A DNA stretch of 64,000 nt from a virus: positions 1-64,000 of the IMG/VR virus record IMGVR_UViG_3300044998_001342, one strand, 5' to 3'. The translations under genes and the position numbers were made by a program. Shown piece after piece: positions 1 through 7,640 of this stretch (its first letter is position 1; the number at the start of each line of letters is the position of its first letter). A model generated the notes under the pieces. That model was not told where the DNA came from and ran no database searches. It worked only from the letters and a program-made list of their open reading frames with translations.

Positions 1-1
1 C

Positions 2-292
2 GGAGCCTCGGTCGGGCTCTACCGATGGGTCGAGCACAGGATCGAAACGTCTCGCGATGAGCGAGAAGAGCGCCAGGCGAAGGACCGCGCCGAGCAGCGC
101 CACCGCCACCGGCTGGAGAAGGCCGAGAAGCTGGAGACCGTCGCCAGCATCCTCATCGCCGACCGGTCCTTGGCCGAGGGCATCCGCGACAAGATCGACG
201 CGGAATACCCGAGGGTCCGGGTAGAGGTGGCCGAGGAAGAGGCCGACGAGGACGATCGCCAGGTCCGGCGGCGGCGATCAAAACGCCGCTAA
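2..292 (+). CDS. Partial hypothetical charged coiled-coil protein
   Basis: The C-terminal 96 residues of a rightward gene whose start lies before the window. The frame is open from base 2 to a TAA at 290-292. The first half is a run of Arg, Glu, Lys and His with heptad-like spacing, consistent with a coiled coil. The C-terminus alternates acidic (EEEADEDD) and basic (RRRRSKRR) patches. No enzymatic motif is visible and I do not recognise the family. It is followed by two promoter-like elements and then a membrane-anchored protein gene. The reading frame is convincing because codon use matches the neighbours; the function is unknown. Confidence 0.6.
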   Translation, partial: GASVGLYRWVEHRIETSRDEREERQAKDRAEQRHRHRLEKAEKLETVASILIADRSLAEGIRDKIDAEYPRVRVEVAEEEADEDDRQVRRRRSKRR

Positions 293-305
293 ATCCAGCT
301 ATAAG
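276..305 (+). promoter_or_regulatory. Candidate phage promoter P1 (CTATAAGC type)
   Basis: GATCAA at 276-281, an 18-base spacer, then TATAAG at 300-305 inside CTATAAGC. It lies just after the stop of the partial gene. The same -10-like core recurs at 386, 13925, 25017, 38129, 42797 and 61505. Assignment as a promoter is inference from recurrence and position. Confidence 0.4.
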
Positions 306-361
306 CGATCGAAAAAGGAGGCGCTGATCGGGTGTCTCCTGGGCTTGCCATGGGCGATCAG

Positions 362-391
362 CGTCAAAAACGTCGCAAGATCGGCTATGAG
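362..391 (+). promoter_or_regulatory. Candidate phage promoter P2 (CTATGAGC type)
   Basis: CGTCAA at 362-367, an 18-base spacer and TATGAG at 386-391, in the string CTATGAGCAGTAG. That 13-base string is repeated exactly at 42796, just before the receiver gene. It would give a short leader ending at the AAGGAG ribosome site of the gene at 442. Confidence 0.55.
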
Positions 392-441
392 CAGTAGAGG
401 AGCAGAACGCTCACCAACACCGAATCGAAGGAGAGACCACG

Positions 442-996
442 ATGACCACCGAGACCCAGACCCAGATGTCCCCCGAGTTCCAGGCCCTCATCAGCCGCGT
501 CCAGGAGATCGGCAAGGCCAACCACGAGAACCTCGTGGCCGAGAACCGCAAGATGATGGCGGAGGCGCTCGCGCAGGTGACGAAGGGCTTCCGGGCCCCG
601 GTCGCCGCGCCGCCCGCCGCGGCGCCCGCCCAGGGCGCGCCGACCCCGACGCTCCAGGCGCCGAAGCAGAACGACTCCTGGCTGGCGAAGGTCGGCCTCG
701 CCAACCCCTGGGAGCCGGTCCAGGTGCCGGTGACCAAGGACCAGGCGCTCAGCGCGCTCACCACGGCGGATCCCGGTCCGGTCGTGAAGGGCATCGCGGA
801 GCGCGGGCTCCAGGCCATCGGCATCGAGGCCGCGTACGAGCGTGGGCTCGTGCAGGCGCCGAAGAAGGGCCTGGAGACCTGGCAGGCGGTCGCGCTCGGC
901 GTCCTGGGCGCGACGGTCGTGGCCGGCGCGGCCACGGGCGTCGGGATGTACGTCGCCGAGGTCGGGCCGTTCGCGCCCGAGCGCGCCAGCCGCTGA
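442..996 (+). CDS. Hypothetical protein with C-terminal membrane segment
   Basis: A 184-residue protein with ATG at 442, preceded by AAGGAGA about eight bases upstream. The N-terminal half is charged and helical. Residues of about 52-75 form a Pro/Ala-rich linker (APVAAPPAAAPAQGAP). Near the C-terminus a hydrophobic Ala/Gly/Val stretch (AVALGVLGATVVAGAATGVG) looks like one membrane span, followed by a short tail. It is a single-gene transcription unit between promoter P2 and a hairpin shared with the convergent terminase operon. No family is recognised. It could be an inner-membrane accessory or a virion membrane-interacting protein; nothing in the sequence decides between these. Confidence 0.75.
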   Translation: MTTETQTQMSPEFQALISRVQEIGKANHENLVAENRKMMAEALAQVTKGFRAPVAAPPAAAPAQGAPTPTLQAPKQNDSWLAKVGLANPWEPVQVPVTKDQALSALTTADPGPVVKGIAERGLQAIGIEAAYERGLVQAPKKGLETWQAVALGVLGATVVAGAATGVGMYVAEVGPFAPERASR

Positions 997-1019
997 CCGC
1001 GGCGAGTGAGGAAGCCGGA

Positions 1020-1041
1020 GCCCCGGGCGAAAGCTCGGGGC
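1020..1041. terminator. Hairpin between convergent operons
   Basis: GCCCCGGGC-GAAA-GCTCGGGGC, a 9-bp stem with one G-U pair and a GAAA loop. TTTGC follows at 1056-1060 and meets the stop codon of the terminase gene on the other strand. No long T-run is present. The layout matches the hairpins at 18421, 43228 and 62294. Confidence 0.7.
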
Positions 1042-1059
1042 CTCGGCAATCTCACTTTG

Positions 1060-2895
1060 CTACCATTCGCTGCGCGACCAGTCGTTCGCCACGTGCATCT
1101 CGATCTCTTCGATGGCGACCTCTTCGCGGACACGCGCGGCGGCCTCCTCGGTCGAGACCTCCTGGATGGGCGCGATGATGTCGGGTCGTCGGTGATCGAA
1201 GAAGCTCACGATCATCGTGTAGAGGATCGAGTGGAAGGTGTCGTCGGGGATGCTGCGTGGCTTGTCGTACTTGATCATGCGCAGCGTGTCCGAGTACTCG
1301 GCGTGGATGCTGAGCAGGTCCTCGGCGTAGGGGGCCTTGAAGACCTCCCACGACGGCAGCCGGATCTTCATCGTCTTGATCGCCGAGAAGATGTCCGCCA
1401 TCACCGCCGTGCGGAAGACGAGCGACCGGTTCAGGGCTGCCTTGTAGACGATCTTCTTCGGCGCTCGGGCGGCGTACTGGAACTGGAAGATCTTCTTGGC
1501 CGAGAAGATGCTGGTGAGCTTCTTGTTCTGCACGAAGCCCATGCCGTAGTCGCAGCCGACGTACTTCAGGCGGAACCGGTTGATGAGCCGGATGATCTCC
1601 TTCATCTGCGGCTCGGGGTCCGTGAGCAAGCCGTCGAAGCGCTTGGCGTAGAGGATCTGGAAGCTGCTGTCCCCACGGACGTACCCGCCCACCGTCATGA
1701 CGGTGTAGGCGTTCTCGCCGGTGCCCCAGTCGATCCCGCCGTAGAGCTGGTGCGACTTCGCCAGCTCTGCGACCTGCTCCTCGTCCATCATGTACGTGTC
1801 GGTCTCGTCGCACGCCCGGGCCACCTCACCGCGCGTCAGCGGCTTCGTTCCGCTGTCGTACGAGATCGCCATGACCTCGTTCATGAACTGAGCGGTGGGA
1901 TAGGTCTCCAGGGTGTGGATGATCGACTTCCACGCCTTGTACGGGTCCTTGTCGGTGAAGTCCGGCTTGAAGTACCAGGGCACCATCAGACGGCAGATGC
2001 GGTAGCCCTCGACGGTCGCGCCGGGGTTCATCGCCACCCACTGCGCCTGCGGATGTTCGGGGTTGATCGCGTGCCCACAGCGCTCGCAGATGGGCCCCTT
2101 CTTCCCGATGTTCTTCGGCCCCAGCACGATCCAGTGGCAGGGGGTGTGGTGCTCGCACGGAACTACCCATTCGGACATGGTCGACTGCTTTCCCCAGATC
2201 CCCTCGATCGAGTTGTCGAACGTCTTCGGCGTACCCGAGTAGACGTGCAGCGCGTTGCGGAAGCGCGACGCGGACTCACGGATGACGGGGATGACGTCCT
2301 TCAGGAGGTCCTGCACCTCGTCGTAGAAGATGCTGCTGACCGAGATACCGCGGATACGATCAGCGTTGAGGAACGCGTACCGCAGGTAGATCTTCGACTG
2401 GGTGAGGAACTCCTTCTCCAGGATGTTCCAGGTCAGGCTCTTGTGGGTGAGCGCCTTGACCATCGGGCTGATCTCGACGATGTCGTCGATACGCGCCGAG
2501 CTGAAGACCTTCGTCTGCGTCGCCGAGGGGGTGACGAACAGAGCGTTCTGGTACCAGTTCATCCCGCAGAGCGCGATCAGCTTGTTGCCTAGCGTCGTCG
2601 ACTTCTCGGTCTGGCGGCTGGTCATGAAGAGGATCTCGCGCGCCTCGGTGTCGTACGGCCGCAGCAGGTAGCGCCGCTCATCGAACACCATGGGCGAGAC
2701 CCGCCCCCGGTCGCCGTCCTTCACCCGCACCATGTGGGAGGTCCACTGGGAGGTGCGCAGCGCGATCTGCGCCGGCGACCGAGCCGCCCGGGCAGCGCTG
2801 GTGGCGAACGGATCATCGACGTATCTTTGCTTCGAGCGGTCCCCACCCTCGAAGGAGCTGTAGTCGATGTCGGCGAAGATGGGTCTCGATGCCAT
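1060..2895 (-). CDS. terL: Terminase large subunit (packaging ATPase-nuclease)
   Basis: A 611-residue motor protein that pumps DNA into proheads and cuts the concatemer. The ATPase domain has a Walker A of the T4 gp17 kind (TSRQTEKST, residues 92-100), a Walker B ending in SSIFYDE (about 187-193) and a coupling motif SGTPKT (about 220-225). A four-cysteine site (C247, C253, C270, C273) sits between the ATPase and nuclease domains and probably binds zinc. The RNase H-like nuclease has GGIDWG (D389), GCDYG (D449) and an Asp pair near 551. It is the last gene of the RNA polymerase operon, and a terminator hairpin lies beyond its stop. The start at 2895 has no clear ribosome site, and a rightward frame overlaps its 5' end, so the true start could lie slightly downstream. 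Confidence 0.92.
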   Translation of the reverse strand: MASRPIFADIDYSSFEGGDRSKQRYVDDPFATSAARAARSPAQIALRTSQWTSHMVRVKDGDRGRVSPMVFDERRYLLRPYDTEAREILFMTSRQTEKSTTLGNKLIALCGMNWYQNALFVTPSATQTKVFSSARIDDIVEISPMVKALTHKSLTWNILEKEFLTQSKIYLRYAFLNADRIRGISVSSIFYDEVQDLLKDVIPVIRESASRFRNALHVYSGTPKTFDNSIEGIWGKQSTMSEWVVPCEHHTPCHWIVLGPKNIGKKGPICERCGHAINPEHPQAQWVAMNPGATVEGYRICRLMVPWYFKPDFTDKDPYKAWKSIIHTLETYPTAQFMNEVMAISYDSGTKPLTRGEVARACDETDTYMMDEEQVAELAKSHQLYGGIDWGTGENAYTVMTVGGYVRGDSSFQILYAKRFDGLLTDPEPQMKEIIRLINRFRLKYVGCDYGMGFVQNKKLTSIFSAKKIFQFQYAARAPKKIVYKAALNRSLVFRTAVMADIFSAIKTMKIRLPSWEVFKAPYAEDLLSIHAEYSDTLRMIKYDKPRSIPDDTFHSILYTMIVSFFDHRRPDIIAPIQEVSTEEAAARVREEVAIEEIEMHVANDWSRSEW

Positions 2896-3175
2896 GTCCG
2901 GTCTGTTCTTGACCTGGCTGGGAAGTGCGGTCGCCGACTCCCGGCGAGATCAGGACGGGGTGATGTGGTTCCGGTTCAGTTTGCCTCCCAGCGATCAGTT
3001 CCGCCAGGCCTCCGAGAAGTTCATCAAGGAGTACAACCGCGCGCATGGCACGTCGTTCTCCGTTGGCTTCCCGAAGGCCTACCGGATGACGATCAGAGAG
3101 GGGCGTCGATCGCCTCGAAGAAGCGATGGACGAAGTGCCAGGGGTCCATCGAACGGCCGAGGCCCCGCACGATGA
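2867..3175 (+). CDS. Possible small antisense-oriented gene in the terminase operon
   Basis: A 102-residue frame reading rightward, filling the 197-base space between two leftward genes. ATG 2867 has AAGGAG eight bases upstream, and an in-frame ATG lies at 2894. From 2894 to about 3103 the codons look like the phage's genuine genes (GAG AAG TTC ATC AAG GAG TAC AAC). The rest runs antisense into the 3093-3488 gene and turns Arg/Ser-rich. The segment around VMWFRF..LPPSD loosely resembles AMIFHF..PPGSD of the protein encoded at 3093-3488, so it could be a decayed duplicate. If it is not a gene, the interval holds nothing I can identify. Confidence 0.35.
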   Translation: MSAKMGLDAMSGLFLTWLGSAVADSRRDQDGVMWFRFSLPPSDQFRQASEKFIKEYNRAHGTSFSVGFPKAYRMTIREGRRSPRRSDGRSARGPSNGRGPAR

Positions 3176-3488
3176 TGCAGAAGCTGCGCAGCTCGCTCGT
3201 GTAGGTGGCCTTCACGAAGCGGATGTCGAACGCCTTCGGGATGGCCGCTTCGAGGCGGTCGTGGATCCGGTAGGCGTCCCGCCAGGAGCCCAGCTTGTTC
3301 GGCGGGTCGCTCCCCGGCGGGAAGAAGTGGAAGATCATCGCCTGGTCGTCGGCGCGGATCCCGTAGACGACGTCGTAGTCCGCCGTCTGCTTCGCCATGC
3401 GATCGGGGATGGCGTCCTTCAGTCCGCGGAGGGGCGAGCCCCCGTCGAGCACTTCCTTCTCTTCCTCGGTTGCCGGTGCGATGCTCAT
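3093..3488 (-). CDS. Hypothetical 131-residue protein next to terminase
   Basis: ATG at 3488 with AAGGAG six bases upstream; the start overlaps the stop of the preceding gene as ATGA. The product is an acidic-to-mixed soluble protein with no membrane segment and no motif I recognise. It ends with a Trp/His/Phe-rich helix (MDPWHFVHRFFEAI). Its place between a 312-residue protein and the large terminase in one coupled operon makes a packaging or head accessory role, such as a small terminase component, possible but unproven. Confidence 0.7.
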   Translation of the reverse strand: MSIAPATEEEKEVLDGGSPLRGLKDAIPDRMAKQTADYDVVYGIRADDQAMIFHFFPPGSDPPNKLGSWRDAYRIHDRLEAAIPKAFDIRFVKATYTSELRSFCIIVRGLGRSMDPWHFVHRFFEAIDAPL

Positions 3489-4423
3489 GCGATCTCCTTG
3501 TCTTCGGGCTGGACCTCGGGGACTTCCTCGAAGTCTTCGGGCTTCACGTCGATGACGGCAGGTGCCAGAGCAGGCAGCTCCTTCACCGACGTCATCCGAC
3601 TAGGATCGTACAGCGTCTGGATCTTGCGGAACTCTTCGAGCAGATCCGCCGAGCCGCCGCGATGCTTGGTCAGCTCCTCGTCGGCCATCTTCACCATGTT
3701 GAACGCCATGAACGCGCCCTGCGTGCGCTGAAGCGAGGGACGCGTCTGGAGTAGCGCGTGCTCCATGAAGAGCGAGAAGCCGTGGTCTCGGAACGCCGAG
3801 TACTGGACGACCGGGCTCAGGCTCTCCGCGCTGCGGTCCACGAGCGCCAGGGTGAGCGCAGCGCCGGCGGGGCTTCGCGGAGATCCCAGCGCCCCGAGGT
3901 AGTCGTTGTTGTTCTCGTCGGGGAGCCAGCGCGTGATCAGGGTCCGCCACTCCGCCGAGCTGAGCGCGCTGATGTTCCAGAAGTAGTGCGCGTACGCGTT
4001 GATCACACGCACGTTCATCACCGACTCGTCGAAGCCGAACCGGTTCTTCACCCGGGCCGCGATGGCGGTGGGGCTGATGGGGCCGAGGAGCAGGGCCTCG
4101 ATCATGCGGCGGACCACGGGCTCGCTGAGGATGTCGATGGCGAGACCCACGAAGGGGTCCTTCCGCCACATGTCCCCGATCTGCCAGTGGTTGAGGAAGC
4201 GGATCGTGTCGGGGTTCATCTGCTCGGCCAGCGGGTCGAACCCCGGAGGGATCTCCATCTCCTGGCGAGCACGCACCATCCGCCGGATGAACTTCACCAG
4301 CTCGGTGTCGAGCTGGGGCAGAGGCATGCGGAGATCGTCGAGGTGGGTGACCACGTCCGACGTGGTCATCCCCCTCTTCGAGAACAGGTAGTAGATGTAG
4401 TGGCGAGCGGGGTGTCGGAGCAT
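3485..4423 (-). CDS. Unidentified helical protein in packaging operon
   Basis: A 312-residue protein beginning MLRHPARHYIYYLFSKRG; ATG 4423 overlaps the previous stop (ATGA). It is mostly alpha-helical and rich in Arg, Leu and Glu. The central part reads AAIAARVKNRFGFDE, reminiscent of a helix-turn-helix, followed by an aromatic segment with Tyr-Ala-His-Tyr-Phe-Trp. The C-terminus is a disordered acidic tail (EEVPEVQPEDKEIA). It lies two genes before the large terminase in transcription order, where a small terminase or DNA-recognition factor would fit, but no family is recognised. Confidence 0.75.
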   Translation of the reverse strand: MLRHPARHYIYYLFSKRGMTTSDVVTHLDDLRMPLPQLDTELVKFIRRMVRARQEMEIPPGFDPLAEQMNPDTIRFLNHWQIGDMWRKDPFVGLAIDILSEPVVRRMIEALLLGPISPTAIAARVKNRFGFDESVMNVRVINAYAHYFWNISALSSAEWRTLITRWLPDENNNDYLGALGSPRSPAGAALTLALVDRSAESLSPVVQYSAFRDHGFSLFMEHALLQTRPSLQRTQGAFMAFNMVKMADEELTKHRGGSADLLEEFRKIQTLYDPSRMTSVKELPALAPAVIDVKPEDFEEVPEVQPEDKEIA

Positions 4424-6504
4424 CAGCGACCTGCCGATGCACCCTCCTGGACGTCGCGCAGCGCGAGCGCCTTGAGACCCTGGATCACCTCGTCGAGGGC
4501 GCGCGCCGCTCGTGCCGCCGCGAACTCCGGGATCTCCGTGAGCCCGAGGCGGCTGCCGAGCACCAGCTCGCAGACCTTCGAGAGGCACTTCTCCAGGTAG
4601 GGGATGCTGCTGATGAACGTGCGCACGTTCTCGGAGTTGATGAAGCCGAGCGACAGGACGGCGTCGACGGTCATCGCATCCGGGAGCGCTGCGGCCTCCT
4701 TCACGAGGTAACGGCGCAGGGCCATCACCTCGCGGCTGCGGTCGGAGGCGGTCTTGCGGGTCTGTTCGATGAGATCGGTCGCGAGACGCACGTCGTGCAG
4801 GCCGAGCACCTCGACGGTGTGGCCCATGGCGGCGGCTGCGATCTTGGTGTGGGCGATCTTGGCGGGCGCTCCGGCGAGGCAGAGCAGGAAGGCCGCCGAG
4901 TCGTGGGTGAGACGGGAGTTCGTGACGCTTGCGAGCTTGGGCATCCCCTGGAAGCGCACCGACACCTCGTCGGCGTCGCCTCCGAACAGCGTGATCGTGG
5001 GCCGCGTCATGTCCGCGGCGGTCTTCGAGATGCCGCTGACGTCCGAGACGAGCGGCACCATGGTCTCCTCGTTGAGCGGGAGGAACTTCGCCCCCGCCGG
5101 CATGTGGAACTCGCCCTTGAGGACGACCATCTTCGCCAGGCCGGGCACCAGGCGGATCCGAGTCTCCTCGCCGGTGAGGCTGCGGACGAGGAACGACGAG
5201 CCGCCGCTCATCCCCTCCTCGGAACCCTGCACGAGCACCGGCACGGTGCCCTGCACCCCGCCCTGGCCCGAGCAGTAGAAGATCCCGGTGCCCTTCGCCG
5301 GACCGCTCGGCAGGTCCACGCCGGCCGCGACGTGTGCGCCGACGATCTGGTCCTGGACCATCGCCGCCGCGCCGTTGGTGAACACGGACATCGGCACGAA
5401 GGTGCCGTCGAGATCGACGAGGTTCGGGATGACCCAGCCGACCTGCTCCTTGCCGTGGACCGTCTTCACCTTGTAGATGCCGGGCTTGTCGACGATCGCC
5501 CACTTCGAGGCGTCGAGCTGGATCTCGGTGGCCTTGACCGGCGTGGGACTGACGGTCACGACCCCCTCAGTGTCGACCTTCGACACGACCTCGGCGCCGG
5601 CGAACTTGAGCGCCTCGGCGCGGCCCATGAACACCGGGCGGGGCGCGCTGAACGCCGACCGGCTGGCCATCTTGACCCAGTAGCGGCCCTGGGCGTCGTC
5701 GTAGCCCATCTGGATGACGTCCGGCCGGGCCGAGACGCTCGCGGACTTCAGGAGCCCGCTGGCGTCGCGCAGGGCGGTCTTCTCGGCCTCCGCCAGGACG
5801 CGAGCGGCCCCGAACAGCGCCGAGTTGGTGTCGACCATCACGTCGGCGACGCCGGGCACGCTGGCCGCCTTGGCGACCTCCTCGATGTCCGGCGCGAACA
5901 TCGTGCTCGCCAGCGCCTTCAGCAGGACATAGTCCGCGCTGAGCTTCATGCCGGGGCCCTGGATGAACGTGACGGCGCCCTGGGTGCCGCCGATGCCCTG
6001 CGAGATGCCGGCGCCGAAGTCGTTGTCGGAGCGGCCCGGCGGGTAGAACTGGTTCCAGAGCGAGGTGTCGCCCCAGTCCTCGGTGATCATCTCGAAGGTC
6101 TCCGGCCGGAACAGCGCCTCGCGCAGCGTGTGGCCGTTCAGCGGGAGCATGCGCCCCGAGCGGAGCATGATCAGATCGAGGGGGCAGAGCGTGTGGTTCT
6201 TGATGACGACCGGCACGAGGACACGCTTGCTCGTCGGACCGGTGCGGGCGATCGACAGCGAACTGTCGGTGGCGTTCTCGATCACGATCACGCCGAGCCC
6301 GTAGCCCTGCTCCTCGTCGACCTTCATCATCTCGACGCGGGGCGTGTAGTCGCTCGTCTCGGGGGTCGTGCGGAACAGCTCCGTGAGGATCTGCCGCGGC
6401 CACGACTCGGTGTCCTCGTCGAGCTGAGCCGACGCAGCCTTCGTGGCCGAGGCCGGAGGGAACGTGAGCTGGGGCTTGCTGACGAAGAGATCCATGGCGG
6501 TCAT
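4423..6504 (-). CDS. Large unidentified virion-type protein (693 aa)
   Basis: A 693-residue protein between the baseplate spike and a packaging-side protein. It is beta-rich in the middle, with Gly-rich turns and alternating hydrophobics, and helical at the end. Several short Lys-x-Ala-Ser/Ala motifs occur along its length (KAASA, KAASV, KSASV, KLASV, KTASD). Comparable motifs appear in the proteins starting at 24973 and 7640. ATG 6504 lies 11 bases after the spike stop. No catalytic motif or known fold is evident. Size, composition and position favour a structural or virion-associated role. Confidence 0.8.
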   Translation of the reverse strand: MTAMDLFVSKPQLTFPPASATKAASAQLDEDTESWPRQILTELFRTTPETSDYTPRVEMMKVDEEQGYGLGVIVIENATDSSLSIARTGPTSKRVLVPVVIKNHTLCPLDLIMLRSGRMLPLNGHTLREALFRPETFEMITEDWGDTSLWNQFYPPGRSDNDFGAGISQGIGGTQGAVTFIQGPGMKLSADYVLLKALASTMFAPDIEEVAKAASVPGVADVMVDTNSALFGAARVLAEAEKTALRDASGLLKSASVSARPDVIQMGYDDAQGRYWVKMASRSAFSAPRPVFMGRAEALKFAGAEVVSKVDTEGVVTVSPTPVKATEIQLDASKWAIVDKPGIYKVKTVHGKEQVGWVIPNLVDLDGTFVPMSVFTNGAAAMVQDQIVGAHVAAGVDLPSGPAKGTGIFYCSGQGGVQGTVPVLVQGSEEGMSGGSSFLVRSLTGEETRIRLVPGLAKMVVLKGEFHMPAGAKFLPLNEETMVPLVSDVSGISKTAADMTRPTITLFGGDADEVSVRFQGMPKLASVTNSRLTHDSAAFLLCLAGAPAKIAHTKIAAAAMGHTVEVLGLHDVRLATDLIEQTRKTASDRSREVMALRRYLVKEAAALPDAMTVDAVLSLGFINSENVRTFISSIPYLEKCLSKVCELVLGSRLGLTEIPEFAAARAARALDEVIQGLKALALRDVQEGASAGR

Positions 6505-6515
6505 GGTACCACACC

Positions 6516-7640
6516 TTACTCCAGGAACACCTTCCTGGACAGAATCGTCTGGAGGGCTGCGACGAACGCCGGGGAGGGCGTCGCCTGGTTCGTCGTGGGA
6601 TCCACGATGAACATCGCGGTGCTCAGCACCTGCACCAGCTCGCGGCCGAGAACGGCGGGATCGCTGGCGCTACGGCTGGCGAGCTTCACCATGAGGCCGG
6701 CGAGGACGGCGCTCTGGCTCGCGATGAGTTCGATCTTGCCGTTCGCCGTGGTGACGTCGTCGCCGGTGATGTCGGTGGTTCGGCTGCCGTCGATGGTCAG
6801 CTCGTCGTTCCCCTTCACGTGGACGCTGCGGTCTGCCCCGATGATCTCGGCGAAGTTGCCCCCCGTGGTGATGACCATCGAGTACTTCTCGTTCTCGACG
6901 CTGCCGTCATCCCGATCGATGCCCTGCGGAGCGATGTGCACCTGCCACGCCGCCTTGTCGCTGCCGCCCAGCGGCATGTGCTGGATGCGCACCGTGGCCT
7001 TCGCGTCCTGGGCGAACTCGTTGAGGTGGAACGTGTACGTCGCGGGTGCGTCGCCCGAAGGATCGTCCTCCTGACGACCCACGGTCCACGACACGTCGCC
7101 GCCGAACGTGTGCATCTCGTAGTTCTCGGCGAAGTCCTTGATGAAGTTCAAGACGGGGATGTAGACGCGCTGGGAGATCGGCGTGGCACCGATCTGTAGG
7201 ACACCGCCGCGCCGCAGGATGATGAAGTTCTCGTCTCGGGTGGTGAACGCGATGTCGCCCGGGTTGAGCTGCGGGCGGCGCGAGCGGAAGCTGGCGTCGG
7301 TGTCCGAGCCTTCGGCAGCCACGGTGGAGCGCTCGGGGGCGCCATCCGTGCTCTGCTCCACGCTCGCCGCCCCGAGGTAGCCCATGACGAACGGCGGCGT
7401 GTTGTCGTTCGGCCAGCCGACGAGGCAGATCGCGCCGACCTCGGGAAGGTGGTGAATGCCCTCGCCGTTGGCGTAGTGGTGGTACGGCACGAGGACCTGG
7501 ATATCCTCGATCGTCTTGGCGGTGTGGCGCGACTCGGCCGTGACCGTGAACGTCTTGCGGTTGACGTTCGTGATCGTGCACTCCTCGCACCGGAAGTGCG
7601 AGAAGCGGTTGTGGGACGGCGATCCAGTGGTCCGTGCCAT
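6516..7640 (-). CDS. Baseplate central spike protein, gp5/VgrG/gpV-like
   Basis: A 374-residue protein whose N-terminal part looks like the OB fold of phage spike proteins: a stretch around residues 50-88 with VPYHHYANGEG, PEVGAICLVGWPN and PPFVMGYLG fits the usual pattern of a strand, a conserved Gly and G-x-x-V/I-x-V. The second half is repetitive and beta-rich (VHVKGNDELTIDGSRT, TDITGDDV), as in the triple beta-helix of spikes. Such trimers cap the tail tube and pierce the outer envelope of the host. No lysozyme domain is visible. Its ATG overlaps the RNA polymerase stop (ATGA), so the two are translationally coupled. Confidence 0.82.
   Translation of the reverse strand: MARTTGSPSHNRFSHFRCEECTITNVNRKTFTVTAESRHTAKTIEDIQVLVPYHHYANGEGIHHLPEVGAICLVGWPNDNTPPFVMGYLGAASVEQSTDGAPERSTVAAEGSDTDASFRSRRPQLNPGDIAFTTRDENFIILRRGGVLQIGATPISQRVYIPVLNFIKDFAENYEMHTFGGDVSWTVGRQEDDPSGDAPATYTFHLNEFAQDAKATVRIQHMPLGGSDKAAWQVHIAPQGIDRDDGSVENEKYSMVITTGGNFAEIIGADRSVHVKGNDELTIDGSRTTDITGDDVTTANGKIELIASQSAVLAGLMVKLASRSASDPAVLGRELVQVLSTAMFIVDPTTNQATPSPAFVAALQTILSRKVFLE

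Noticed and set aside
332-397. A 21-residue frame (GTG 332 to TAG 395-397) with AAAGGAGG upstream
   Set aside because: It ends in the CTATGAGCAGTAG element that is repeated at 42796 in a non-coding context, so the promoter interpretation is better; a tiny leader peptide cannot be excluded.
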